Of a stretch of DNA of 64,000 nucleotides, positions 29,461 through 38,743 are shown in pieces. The position numbers were made by a program, and so were the translations under genes. Origin of the DNA: an uncultured Flavobacteriales bacterium. GTDB lineage: Bacteria > Bacteroidota > Bacteroidia > Flavobacteriales_D > Crocinitomicaceae. The stretch covers positions 62,001 through 126,000 of the forward strand of contig CAJAVU010000057.1 of NCBI GenBank assembly GCA_903945495.1, given 5' to 3'. Each line of letters starts with the position of its first letter. The stretch's first letter is position 1. The notes under the pieces are model-generated. The model was not told the origin of the DNA. It saw only the letters and a list, made by a program, of their open reading frames with translations, and made no database searches.

Positions 29461-29530
29461 AATCACAAATAACGAATCACAAATCCTGAATCCCGAATCA
29501 CAAATCCCGAATTATAAATCCCGAATTATA
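29461..29530. repeat. Heptamer array of 10 units, with AATCCCG/AATTATA alternating at the end
   Basis: aatcaca aataacg aatcaca aatcctg aatcccg aatcaca aatcccg aattata aatcccg aattata. Confidence 0.93.
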
Positions 29531-29569
29531 AATGCTTTCTTATTTTTGTCAAAAATACCACTGCCGAGC

Positions 29570-30649
29570 ATGCATACGTTTAATTCTGCACAATATAGTA
29601 TCGAAGTTGGACCGATTGAGGAATCGTCGTTTAACTCAGTTTTACTGAATAATTACGCCCATTCCAAAATTGTGATCATCGTTGATGAAAACACACACGA
29701 TTCCTGCTTGGAGTATTTGTTGACGACCTTTGATGTCTTGAAAGAAGCGGAAGTAATGTTATTGCCTGCTGGAGAGGAAAACAAGGTGATGGAAGTGTGT
29801 TTTCAAGTTTGGGAAGCGCTTTCAGAATATCAGATTGGACGAAAAGACTTGATTATCAACTTGGGTGGTGGAGTTGTGACGGATATGGGCGGATTTATTG
29901 CGTCTATTTTCAAACGTGGAATCGATTTCATGCACATTCCAACTTCGCTTTTAGCAATGGTAGATGCAGCAATCGGAGGGAAGACAGGAATTGATTTGGG
30001 ACCTTTGAAGAATCAATTGGGTGTTTTTGCGCATCCGAAAATGATTTATGTCGATCCAATTTTCTTGGGATCATTGCCTGCTGAGGAATTTTTGAATGGT
30101 TACGCTGAAATGTTGAAGCATGGTTTGATTTACGACAAAGCTTTGTGGGATAAATTGAAAGTCATGAACGATTTGGCGCAATTGGCAGATGTCGAAACAT
30201 TGATGCAATGTATTGCTGTGAAACAGACGATTGTTGAACAAGATCCACTTGAAAAAGCCATTCGAAAAGTCTTGAATTACGGTCATACAGTTGGACACGC
30301 GATTGAAGGGTATTTTATGGACAAAGATCCTGTTGCTCATGGTCATGCTGTTGCGATTGGAATGTTGGCTGAAGCACATATTGCCTACAAACGAACAACG
30401 TTAGCAAAAGAAGCATTTCATGAAATTGAAACAATTATTTTACAACATTTCCCAATGATTCACTTGGAGGAAGAAGATATCACTGAAATAATTCGTTTAA
30501 CATTGCACGATAAGAAGAATGAACAGAACAAAATCAATTGTACGTTGTTATCAGCTATTGGAGATTCGATGATTGACTGTTTTGTTTCGCCTGAAGAAAT
30601 CAGTGAAGCCTTGAATTACTTAACAATTTACAAGATTAACTTAAACTAA
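29570..30649 (+). CDS. aroB: 3-dehydroquinate synthase
   Basis: INLGGGVVTDMGGFIASIFKRGIDFMHIPTSLLAMVDAAIGGKTGID, GYAEMLKHGLI, VLNYGHTVGHAIEG. Start at MHTFNSAQYSIEVG (29570); the extra 57 aa in the ORF track come from the upstream repeat. Confidence 0.95.
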   Translation: MHTFNSAQYSIEVGPIEESSFNSVLLNNYAHSKIVIIVDENTHDSCLEYLLTTFDVLKEAEVMLLPAGEENKVMEVCFQVWEALSEYQIGRKDLIINLGGGVVTDMGGFIASIFKRGIDFMHIPTSLLAMVDAAIGGKTGIDLGPLKNQLGVFAHPKMIYVDPIFLGSLPAEEFLNGYAEMLKHGLIYDKALWDKLKVMNDLAQLADVETLMQCIAVKQTIVEQDPLEKAIRKVLNYGHTVGHAIEGYFMDKDPVAHGHAVAIGMLAEAHIAYKRTTLAKEAFHEIETIILQHFPMIHLEEEDITEIIRLTLHDKKNEQNKINCTLLSAIGDSMIDCFVSPEEISEALNYLTIYKINLN

Positions 30650-30655
30650 AACACA

Positions 30656-31573
30656 ATGTTGATTACTATTCTATTATTGATTTTTACGGTTATTGTAATG
30701 CCAATTGTTTCGTTTTATTTCGGAACGCCTTTAAATACTTTACAAGTAGAAGTTCTTTGGTCAACAGCGTATATTGTTGCTGGTATTATTGCTTATTGCT
30801 TTGTTGTAGGTGAATTAACAATGAACAATTCGCAAGTGGATAAATTGTGGTCGATTGTACCAATTGTTTACGTTTGGAACATGACGATTTTAGGAGATAT
30901 GAATGAACGAATGGTATTGATGGCAATTCTTGTAAGCATTTGGGGTAGTCGTTTGACCTTCAATTTTGCACGAAGAGGCGCGTATACATGGCGTTTTTGG
31001 GCTGGGGAAGAAGATTATCGTTGGGAAGAGTTGCGCAAGCGTCCTGGATTCAATAACCGCATCGTTTGGATGATTTTCAACTTGTTTTTCATTTGTACCT
31101 ACCAAAATGTATTGATTTTCTTGTTTACCTTGCCAATCTTAACGTCGTTAGGAACAAACACAGCACCTTTGATGTGGGCTGATTATTTGTTAGCGGCCTT
31201 GTATGTAGGATTTGTAGTAATTGAATTCATCGCGGATCAACAACAATACGATTTTCAAACCGAGAAATACCGTCGTATCAACAACAATTTGCCTATGGAT
31301 GAATACGCGCATGGATTTGTTCGCACAGGTTTATGGTCCAAAGTACGTCACCCGAACTACGCTTCTGAGCAATCAATTTGGGTGGTGTTTTATTTGTTTA
31401 GCGTTGTTGCCACAGGTGAGTGGATCAATTGGTCGGTTGCTGGTTGTATCTTGTTAATCATCTTGTTCAAAGGAAGTTCAGACTTTTCAGAAGATTTATC
31501 GGCAAAGAAATATCCGGAGTACAAAGACTATCAAAAACGTGTTCCGAGATTTATTCCGTTTACAAAGTTTTAA
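30656..31573 (+). CDS. DUF1295 / steroid 5-alpha-reductase-like membrane protein
   Basis: VWGSRLTFNFARRGAYTWRFWAGEEDYRWEELRKRPGF... GLWSKVRHPNYASEQSIWVVFYLF ...SAKKYPEYKDYQKRVPRFIPF. Confidence 0.85.
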   Translation: MLITILLLIFTVIVMPIVSFYFGTPLNTLQVEVLWSTAYIVAGIIAYCFVVGELTMNNSQVDKLWSIVPIVYVWNMTILGDMNERMVLMAILVSIWGSRLTFNFARRGAYTWRFWAGEEDYRWEELRKRPGFNNRIVWMIFNLFFICTYQNVLIFLFTLPILTSLGTNTAPLMWADYLLAALYVGFVVIEFIADQQQYDFQTEKYRRINNNLPMDEYAHGFVRTGLWSKVRHPNYASEQSIWVVFYLFSVVATGEWINWSVAGCILLIILFKGSSDFSEDLSAKKYPEYKDYQKRVPRFIPFTKF

Positions 31574-31643
31574 ATAGAATTTAGAGCTAGAAGGTATAAT
31601 CCAGAATGCACTCAGCTAAAAAGTCGTTCTAGATCAAAAAAGA

Positions 31644-32030
31644 TTATTGATCGTTTTTTAAGCGAATTAACTTCTGTTTGATTTCTTCCAATTTCTGAAC
31701 AAGAGAATCGTTGACTTCGAGAGCCTCAGTCAACTGTTGGTTTGAATTCGTTGATTCCTTTGAATCTGTTACCGTTTGTTTCGATTTAAGCGCTTTTTTC
31801 GCTCCTTCAAGGGTGTAACCGTTCGTTTTAACTAAATGATAAATCTTGTTAAAATTTTCAATGTCCTTTGGAGTGAACATTCGGTTCCCTTTTTTACTTT
31901 TTTTGGGTTGAATTAAATTGAATTCCTTTTCCCAAAACCTTATCAATGAAGTGTTTACGCTAAACATGTCAGCGACTTCACCAATGGTGTAATAGAGCTT
32001 CGTAAGTTGTTTAATATCGATTTGTTCCAA
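31644..32030 (-). CDS. MerR family transcriptional regulator
   Basis: YTIGEVADMFSVNTSLIRFWEKEFNLIQPKKSKKGNRMFTPKDIENFNKIYHLVKTNGYTLEGAKKAL. Confidence 0.9.
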   Translation of the reverse strand: MEQIDIKQLTKLYYTIGEVADMFSVNTSLIRFWEKEFNLIQPKKSKKGNRMFTPKDIENFNKIYHLVKTNGYTLEGAKKALKSKQTVTDSKESTNSNQQLTEALEVNDSLVQKLEEIKQKLIRLKNDQ

Positions 32031-32039
32031 AACGTTGAA

Positions 32040-32071
32040 TTGAATTAATCCCGAAAATAGTTATATTTTTG
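32040..32071 (+). promoter_or_regulatory. Candidate Bacteroidota-type promoter (TTG-N21-TATTTTTG)
   Basis: Matches -33 TTG / -7 TAnnTTTG consensus; 8 bp upstream of ATG 32080. Confidence 0.6.
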
Positions 32072-32079
32072 CAACCGCA

Positions 32080-32643
32080 ATGCAAGGTTATTCATTCATA
32101 GTAAAATATTTGTTGTTGTTTGTGTGTTTTATTTCTTTAAGCGCCTTCACGCAAACAGCTGGAAACGATACGCTTGTAAAAACCGTAAATGATTCGTTAA
32201 CGGTACAAGACACTGTGAAACCTAAGAATAGCGAGCAAATCGATCAGATTGTTTCTTACGCCAAAAAGTTTCTTGGTACGCCTTATCGTTATGCCGGCAC
32301 AACGCCTTCTGGATTCGATTGTTCAGGATTCATTTCATACGTTTTTGGAAATTTTGGATTTAGTTTGGTTCATTCGAGCTATGGAATGGCAGAATTTGGT
32401 GCAACTGTGAAATTAGCTGATGTTCAAGCGGGCGATCTATTATTTTTCAAAGGAAGTGATGTGCATTCCACACGTGTTGGTCACGTTGCGATGGTTGTCG
32501 AAGTGTCTCCAGATGCCATAAAAATGATTCATTCCTCTACTTCTCGCGGAGTTGTCATCGAAAATTTCAAAACGAGTAAGTACTTCATTGCGCGCTTTAT
32601 CAAGGCGAAACGCTTGGATTACGGAGTTCCAGCTTCGAAATAA
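32080..32643 (+). CDS. NlpC/P60 family C40 peptidase, secreted
   Basis: Signal peptide; FDCSGFISYVFGNFG...GDLLFFKG...RVGHVAMVVE. Confidence 0.92.
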   Translation: MQGYSFIVKYLLLFVCFISLSAFTQTAGNDTLVKTVNDSLTVQDTVKPKNSEQIDQIVSYAKKFLGTPYRYAGTTPSGFDCSGFISYVFGNFGFSLVHSSYGMAEFGATVKLADVQAGDLLFFKGSDVHSTRVGHVAMVVEVSPDAIKMIHSSTSRGVVIENFKTSKYFIARFIKAKRLDYGVPASK

Positions 32644-32645
32644 AT

Positions 32646-32687
32646 TAGTGACTAGAAAATAGTGACCAGTGATTAGTTCGAAGTGAT
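32646..32687. repeat. Degenerate heptamer array TAGTGAC, 6 units
   Basis: tagtgac tagaaaa tagtgac cagtgat tagttcg aagtgat. Confidence 0.7.
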
Positions 32688-32762
32688 TCTAGAATATTTC
32701 GTTATTATTTAAACATTTTCCGTTTTCAAGGTTTTACTATTTTAGCATCAAATTCAAAGATT

Positions 32763-33473
32763 TTGGAAATAGGAGAAGTATCAAGTGTGAATCAACGTCG
32801 TCAGTGGTTGTTTGTGTTTTTAGTGGGATTGTTCATTACAAATGCAATTACGGCCGAATTAATCAGCAATAAGTTGATTGAAATCCCAGCTTTATTTTCT
32901 ATTGGAGAAACGAAATTTGGACCGTTTACAACAATCATTGGTGTAATTCCATGGCCAGTCGTATTCATTTTAACGGATTTGCTCAATGAATTTTACGGTG
33001 AGAAGGTTGTGCGTCGTGTTTCTTGGATTACGGCAATTTTGATTGCGTATTGTTTCATTATCGTTTCTGTTGCATTGGCAATTCCAGCTAAAGAAATCCC
33101 GAATTCTAGTTTAGCCACTGATCATGAATTTCACAAGGTCTTTGGTCAAGCGCAAATGGTAATTGTTGGAAGTATTGCTGCATTTTTGTTCTCTCAATTA
33201 ATGGATGCAACCCTCTTTCATTGGATCAAGCGCAAAACAGGAAATAAATACATTTGGATGCGAAGCACGGGAAGTACGGTCATTTCGCAAATGGTTGATA
33301 CCATTGTTGTACTCTACATTGGATTCGTATTACCTGGAGCCTTAACCTTTGACCAATTCTTGGAAATCGCCCCGACGAATTATTTCTTGAAACTCATCAT
33401 CGCCATTTTGTTGACGCCAATGATTTATTTAGGACATTATTTGGTGAAACGTTATTTGAGAGTTTCTGAGTAG
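32763..33473 (+). CDS. Queuosine precursor transporter (YhhQ/VUT family)
   Basis: NKLIEIP...GVIPWPVVFILTDLLNEFYGEKVVRRVSW, FSQLMDATLFHWIKRKTGNKYIWMRSTGSTVISQMVDT. Starts at TTG 32763 or GTG 32787. Confidence 0.88.
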   Translation: MEIGEVSSVNQRRQWLFVFLVGLFITNAITAELISNKLIEIPALFSIGETKFGPFTTIIGVIPWPVVFILTDLLNEFYGEKVVRRVSWITAILIAYCFIIVSVALAIPAKEIPNSSLATDHEFHKVFGQAQMVIVGSIAAFLFSQLMDATLFHWIKRKTGNKYIWMRSTGSTVISQMVDTIVVLYIGFVLPGALTFDQFLEIAPTNYFLKLIIAILLTPMIYLGHYLVKRYLRVSE

Positions 33474-33629
33474 GGAGAATGGTTCCATAATTCAACTATT
33501 CAAATATTCAAATCATCTCCTACAGGTCAATGAAATCAGGAGTTATAAGTAAGATTGTTAACTTGCAAATTTGTTAATTTGTAAAGATGCAAAGTTGTAA
33601 TGTTGCAAATTTCAAACATTGCAAAATTT

Positions 33630-33648
33630 CCTGCCTGTCGGCAGACAG
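33630..33648. repeat. GC-rich hairpin cassette CCTGCCTGTCGGCAGACAG (inverted copy)
   Basis: Reverse complement of the 18511-18530 cassette, lacking the final base of the 20-mer. Confidence 0.85.
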
Positions 33649-33697
33649 AAAATATTTGGAATTTACAAAACCGAAGAAAGAACGATACTTGTTGGTT

Positions 33698-33739
33698 AGT
33701 CACGAATCACGAATTATGAATTATGAATCATGAATCATC
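33698..33739. repeat. Heptamer array AATCACG/AATTATG/AATCATG, 6 units
   Basis: agtcacg aatcacg aattatg aattatg aatcatg aatcatc. Confidence 0.9.
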
Positions 33740-34901
33740 AAGTGTTCGACTGTCGAAATTTCAAATGCCAAATCAGATAAACAATTGACACCAAGGCCAT
33801 GAAAGCGCCAGTGATAAACGGCAAAGGAACAGAATTCAGCGTATTGTGATACGTTAAATACGTTGATGCAGAACCGACCATAATTCCAGCTTCTAAGGCA
33901 ATAAACATGGTTCCAGCACCAACTCCACGGCGTTCTGGATGTGAAAGATCTGCTGTCCAAGCGAAAAGAGTAGGACTACTTACGCCGGTTGCGAAGCCAA
34001 AGATGATTGCCGCTGTTATATATGACGTTAAATCTCGGGAGAATCCAATTAGTAACATGCTTGTTAATAGCAATGTAAAACCAATGATTAAGGTTTTTCT
34101 GCGTCCAATTTTATCTGATAATCTAGCTGAAAATAAGCGAACGATAATGGTTGAAACGACGTAATAGCCAAAAAACAAACCTTTATTTTCTGAACCTAAA
34201 TAACCCGACATATCAGGTGTAATAACGAAAATAATTCCAGAGCAAGTGGCTGTTAGAAACATTACAATGGCCGATGGTAAGACTGAGGGTTCTACGACGT
34301 CTTCCCCTTTTATTTTTAATAATTTCGACGAAAATTTAACTCTATTCTCTAGCGTTTCTTGAACATACATCATTAATATTCCGGATAATACAGCTGTGCC
34401 AGCGGCAATCATGAATAAGTTATTGATACCGATTTTTGTAAAAAAGTAGGAACCAAATACTTGGCCAACACCAATTCCGAGCGAGATGAATGTTCCCCAA
34501 ATCCCCATGCCCATTCCACGTCGATCTTCAGGGAGAATATCCGTTACAAGCGCTGTTGCACCTGTAGGTTGGAAGCCAACGCTGAATCCATGAATAAATC
34601 GTAAAACCAGAAAAAACCAAACTGAAAAGGATAAGGGGTAAAGCAAAGAGACTACGAAACAAACCGCCGTACCAAAGAGCATAACTTTTTTTCGGCCAAT
34701 AGTATCGGCTAATTTACCAGAGAAAGGCCGAGAAAGGCCTGCGGAAATCGTGAAAATGGAGATAATTAATCCTTTGTAATCTGCTCCGCCAAGGTCTGTA
34801 ATGAAATCGTTTAATTCTGGAATGACAAGATTAAAACTCGTCATGAATAGGAACATCGAAAAAGACAATACCCAAAAATTCTTGCTATAACTCCTAAACA
34901 T
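33738..34901 (-). CDS. MFS transporter
   Basis: 12-TM pattern; GLSRPFSGKLADTIGRKKVML, RFIHGFSVGFQPTGATALVTDILPEDRRG, RLFSARLSDKIGRRKTLI. Start MFRSYSKN at 34901. Confidence 0.9.
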   Translation of the reverse strand: MFRSYSKNFWVLSFSMFLFMTSFNLVIPELNDFITDLGGADYKGLIISIFTISAGLSRPFSGKLADTIGRKKVMLFGTAVCFVVSLLYPLSFSVWFFLVLRFIHGFSVGFQPTGATALVTDILPEDRRGMGMGIWGTFISLGIGVGQVFGSYFFTKIGINNLFMIAAGTAVLSGILMMYVQETLENRVKFSSKLLKIKGEDVVEPSVLPSAIVMFLTATCSGIIFVITPDMSGYLGSENKGLFFGYYVVSTIIVRLFSARLSDKIGRRKTLIIGFTLLLTSMLLIGFSRDLTSYITAAIIFGFATGVSSPTLFAWTADLSHPERRGVGAGTMFIALEAGIMVGSASTYLTYHNTLNSVPLPFITGAFMALVSIVYLIWHLKFRQSNT

Positions 34902-34991
34902 GGTGCAAAAGTACTTCGAAAGGATGAAAAGCATCTCTTTTTGAACATTTTCTTTCCAAAATTGTCATTAAATTTGATAAAACTTGAGAAA

Positions 34992-35522
34992 ATGGTAAAA
35001 GAAGCAACGTTAGGAGCTGGATGTTTTTGGTGTATTGAAGCCTGTTACAAAGACATGAAAGGTGTAATTGATGTTTATCCGGGTTATGCAGGAGGACATG
35101 TGTTAGATCCGACTTATAAACAAGTTTGCGAGGGGACGACTGGACACGCAGAAGTTGCACGGGTTGTTTTTGACGATGAACAGATTTCGTTTGAGGAAAT
35201 TTTAGAAGTTTTTTGGTTTGTGCATGATCCAACTCAATTGAATCGCCAAGGAAATGATATTGGAACGCAATACCGTTCTGAAGTTTTTTATCATGACGAC
35301 ATTCAAAAAGGGATTGCAGAACACTATAAAGCAAAACTTACAGAAGAGAATGTGTGGGATAAACCGATTGTAACGCTGATTACTCCACTGAATAATTTTT
35401 ACAGAGCGGAAGAGTATCACCACAATTATTTCGAATTGAACCCAGGAAATGCTTATTGTCAATCGATTGTGCGACCAAAGGTGGAAAAATTCAAATCAGT
35501 CTTTGCTGAGAAACTTAAATAA
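34992..35522 (+). CDS. msrA: Peptide-methionine (S)-S-oxide reductase
   Basis: MVKEATLGAGCFWCIEACYKDMKGVIDVYPGYAGGH...NRQGNDIGTQYRSEVFYHDD...EEYHHNYFELNPGNAYC. Start at 34992. Confidence 0.95.
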   Translation: MVKEATLGAGCFWCIEACYKDMKGVIDVYPGYAGGHVLDPTYKQVCEGTTGHAEVARVVFDDEQISFEEILEVFWFVHDPTQLNRQGNDIGTQYRSEVFYHDDIQKGIAEHYKAKLTEENVWDKPIVTLITPLNNFYRAEEYHHNYFELNPGNAYCQSIVRPKVEKFKSVFAEKLK

Positions 35523-35524
35523 AT

Positions 35525-35561
35525 AAAAAAATCCCGATCATTTCTGAACGGGATTTTTTTA
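35525..35561. terminator. Bidirectional terminator between msrA and the converging gene
   Basis: AAAAAATCCCG ... CGGGATTTTTTT. Confidence 0.85.
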
Positions 35562-35575
35562 GTGTTTATTGAATC

Positions 35576-36022
35576 TTAAAGCTCTTCTAATTCTTCTGTT
35601 GCAGGTGCTACAGTTTCTTTTTTCGCTTTTTTATTCTTCTTCATTTCTTCTTTTTTCAACTCTTTTTTCTCTTGCATTTCAGCTTTTTTAGCCAAATACA
35701 ATTTGTATTGCTCTTCAGTAAGAATTGATTTCATGTGAATATCACGCGCATCTTGATTTCCTTTCAATGATTCTTTTTTCAAAGCAGGAGTCATGTTCAC
35801 ATCGTTTCTGATTGCATCATTTTTTTGAGCGATTCCAATGTTTAATTCAAGAACTTTAGCTTTTTGCTCTTCTGTCAAGGTTAATTCTTTCGCCATTTTA
35901 TTTGTATGCATTTCAGCACGTTCGATAGGCGTCTTTTTTGATTTTGCATGGTCTTGTGCTGTTGCCGTTGCTGCTCCTAAAATCAAAGCTGCACCAACTA
36001 ATACTGCATTTAACATTTTCAT
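35576..36022 (-). CDS. Secreted Lys/Glu-rich protein, possibly Spy/DUF4890-like
   Basis: ATG 36022: MKMLNAVLVGAALILGAATATAQ signal peptide; LTEEQKAKVLELN...SILTEEQYKLYLAKKAEMQEKKELKKEE. Confidence 0.75.
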   Translation of the reverse strand: MKMLNAVLVGAALILGAATATAQDHAKSKKTPIERAEMHTNKMAKELTLTEEQKAKVLELNIGIAQKNDAIRNDVNMTPALKKESLKGNQDARDIHMKSILTEEQYKLYLAKKAEMQEKKELKKEEMKKNKKAKKETVAPATEELEEL

Positions 36023-36161
36023 AGTTCTAATTTTTAATTGTTCATTCCGTCTTGGCAAATAATGTGCCTCGATTCTAACTTGTGCGAATTTAAGGTAAAA
36101 AATGGTCATTTTCCTGAGCAATTAACATTTTTAGTGAAAAACAAATGTGTAAATTTCCACT

Positions 36162-36890
36162 ATGAAATGCATGATGCTTTTATTTCTGACCGTTTTTACT
36201 GCTTCTTTGACGAGTTGTTTGTCTCCAAGGTTGCTTGAGAAAAAAGGAAATGTCATTAAACTTGAACGTCAAGGTTTGACAGAAATCCCAGAAAGTGTGT
36301 TCCTTACTGAGAATGTGACAGAATTACATTTGTACGGAAATCGCTTAGATTCATTGCCTGCTCGCATTGGTGAACTCAAAGAATTAAAGAAGTTATATGT
36401 TGGAAAAAACAATTTAAAAACCTTGCCACCAGAAATAGGTCAATTGAAAAAGCTGGAAGTATTGTCGCTTCAGTACAATGAAATTGACAGTTTACCGGAT
36501 GAAATTGGTGATTTGGATAGCTTGAAATGGCTTCAATTGAGTCAGAATGAATTGCATTTTCTTCCTGAAACACTTGGGGATTTAAAGAATTTGGAAAATT
36601 TACAGCTGAATTATAATTGGTTGGATAGTTTGCCTGAATCAATCGGAGGTTGTGAAAAATTAAAGTTTATCTATTTGAATCGTAATAATTTACATGCTTT
36701 ACCTGAAAGTTTAGGTTTAATAAAAGGATTGAAGGAGATCTACTTAATTGGGGCAGGGCAATTGATTCTAATCCCTGAAAATTTTTGTGATTTGCGTCGA
36801 CTTGAACTCCTTGAAATTGACATGCAATGTGTTCTTCCAACTTGTTTACTTGTTCAACAAACGAATCGATTGACCATCATTCAGAAGTAA
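36162..36890 (+). CDS. Leucine-rich repeat lipoprotein
   Basis: LTSC lipobox; LPxxIGxLxxLxxLxLxxNxL repeats of about 23 aa. Confidence 0.9.
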   Translation: MKCMMLLFLTVFTASLTSCLSPRLLEKKGNVIKLERQGLTEIPESVFLTENVTELHLYGNRLDSLPARIGELKELKKLYVGKNNLKTLPPEIGQLKKLEVLSLQYNEIDSLPDEIGDLDSLKWLQLSQNELHFLPETLGDLKNLENLQLNYNWLDSLPESIGGCEKLKFIYLNRNNLHALPESLGLIKGLKEIYLIGAGQLILIPENFCDLRRLELLEIDMQCVLPTCLLVQQTNRLTIIQK

Positions 36891-36900
36891 GGTTGAATTA

Positions 36901-37455
36901 TTATTCGCGGCTTTCGCTTCGCATTTCTAAAAACAAAACGGCATCGTAGGCAAAATGAGCAGAAATGCTAAACCACAATCCAAAGTGTTCGTAGCCCAAT
37001 GAAATCAAAAGAATGAACGGGAATACAAGTAAGCCGTAATAGTTCATTTCAAGGTTTTTTACGCTGAAATAACCGTGAATCGCAACAAAGATGAAGGAAG
37101 TAAGCCAAACACCTGTAAACGTTTGTAAACCTGCTCTAAAGAGTATTTCCTCACCAACTCCAGCGCACATTGAAAGGAAAAAAACATCGAAATAGTTGAG
37201 TTTTAAATCTTTTACTAGTTTGTCAATTTTTAAAGGCAAACGATCAAAAATAGGTGCTTTTAGAATGATTATGGCAAGAAAAGCATACAAAATTCCAAAT
37301 TCTAAACCATAAGCAATTGGAATGGTTTTAATGTTTTCAAGTTGTAGAAGATCTCTCCAAGAAACATCATAGTAAAAATACATCACCAAAAAGGCAGGCA
37401 ACGGAAAGATTAACAGTGTAATCCAGCCCATTAAATGTATGCGTAGTTTGCTCAA
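36901..37455 (-). CDS. CPBP family intramembrane metalloprotease-like protein
   Basis: GVGEEILFRAGLQTFTG, SFIFVAIHGYF, polytopic. Confidence 0.75.
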   Translation of the reverse strand: MSKLRIHLMGWITLLIFPLPAFLVMYFYYDVSWRDLLQLENIKTIPIAYGLEFGILYAFLAIIILKAPIFDRLPLKIDKLVKDLKLNYFDVFFLSMCAGVGEEILFRAGLQTFTGVWLTSFIFVAIHGYFSVKNLEMNYYGLLVFPFILLISLGYEHFGLWFSISAHFAYDAVLFLEMRSESRE

Positions 37456-37486
37456 TTATGGTAATTTTGCACGAAAGTAACAAAAT

Positions 37487-38743
37487 ATGAAAGACGCAAT
37501 CATTCAATGGATTCGTAGTTTTTATGGAACCACGAATTTTAATCATTCAGCATACGATCAACAAGCAATTTATTGGGCAATTGGAATGTTTGCTGTTTTG
37601 GTGGCTTTCTCATTGGCTGTTTGGTATATTTCACGTGTCATTTTGATCAAAGTATTGTATGCGTTGGTGGACCGCTCTAAAAGTAGCTTGGATGACCATT
37701 TGGTAAAGAACAAAGTCTTCCGTTCATTGGCACATTTGGTCCCATTGATGTTCATGGATTATTTCTTATCCATTGTCTTTTATCAGTTCCCTTCGATGCA
37801 TGGTGGACTTTCTAAACTTGTTGCGGTTCTAATTTTGTTTGCTGTTATGATTTCCATCAATCGCGGTTTAAATGCGTTTCGTGATATCATTAAGGAGAAA
37901 GATGTGTATTCGGACAAGCCAATTCAATCGTATTTCCAGGTTGGGAAAATTGTCGTTTCTGGTATCTTCTTGATAATCATGCTTTCAGTTGTTACGAGTA
38001 AGTCTCCAGTGTTCTTTTTAACGTCTTTAGGAGCTGTTTCAGCGATTTTATTGTTGGTGTTCAAGGATACAATACTTGGTTTCGTTGGAAGTATTCAATT
38101 GTCCGTTAACGATATGATTCGCATTGGTGACTGGGTGACAATGGAGAAATTTGGCGCAGATGGAGAAGTGGAAGAAATCAACTTAGCAACTGTGAAAGTG
38201 CGCAACTTCGATAAAACCATTACCACAATTCCAACCTATTCATTCATTTCAGATTCGTTCAGAAACTGGCGTGGAATGCAGGAATCGGAGGGAAGACGCA
38301 TAAAACGTTCGGTGTATATTCAAATCGATTCGATCCATTTTGCCTCAGAAGACTTGATCAAACAATTGGGCAAAATCAAAATCTTGAACAACTTTATTCA
38401 AGAACGCGAAAAAGAAATTCAAGAGTACAACAAGAAGAATGGTTTTGTGGGTGAACAAGCTATAAATGCGCGTAAGCAAACGAATATTGGGTTATTCAGA
38501 CGTTACATTGAGTATTATTTGCAACACAATCCAGAGGTCAATCAAAACATGCAATTGCTTGTACGTCAGTTAGATTCTTCCGATAAAGGTGTTCCAATTG
38601 AAGTGTATTGTTTCACTAAAACCAAAGTCTGGAACGAATTCGAGTTAATTACAGCCGATATTTTTGATCACATCTTCGCCATTGTCCCTTTGTTCGAATT
38701 AACGATTTTCGAAAGTCCAACAGGGAAGGATTTTAGAAATTGA
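37487..38743 (+). CDS. MscS family mechanosensitive ion channel
   Basis: GAVSAILLLVFKDTILGFVGSIQLSVNDMIRIGDWVTMEKFGADGEVEEINLATVKVRNFDKTITTIPTYSF. Confidence 0.93.
   Translation: MKDAIIQWIRSFYGTTNFNHSAYDQQAIYWAIGMFAVLVAFSLAVWYISRVILIKVLYALVDRSKSSLDDHLVKNKVFRSLAHLVPLMFMDYFLSIVFYQFPSMHGGLSKLVAVLILFAVMISINRGLNAFRDIIKEKDVYSDKPIQSYFQVGKIVVSGIFLIIMLSVVTSKSPVFFLTSLGAVSAILLLVFKDTILGFVGSIQLSVNDMIRIGDWVTMEKFGADGEVEEINLATVKVRNFDKTITTIPTYSFISDSFRNWRGMQESEGRRIKRSVYIQIDSIHFASEDLIKQLGKIKILNNFIQEREKEIQEYNKKNGFVGEQAINARKQTNIGLFRRYIEYYLQHNPEVNQNMQLLVRQLDSSDKGVPIEVYCFTKTKVWNEFELITADIFDHIFAIVPLFELTIFESPTGKDFRN

Noticed and set aside
33721-33960. Minus-strand ORF of 79 aa
   Set aside because: Lies out of frame inside the MFS gene and its flanking heptamer array.
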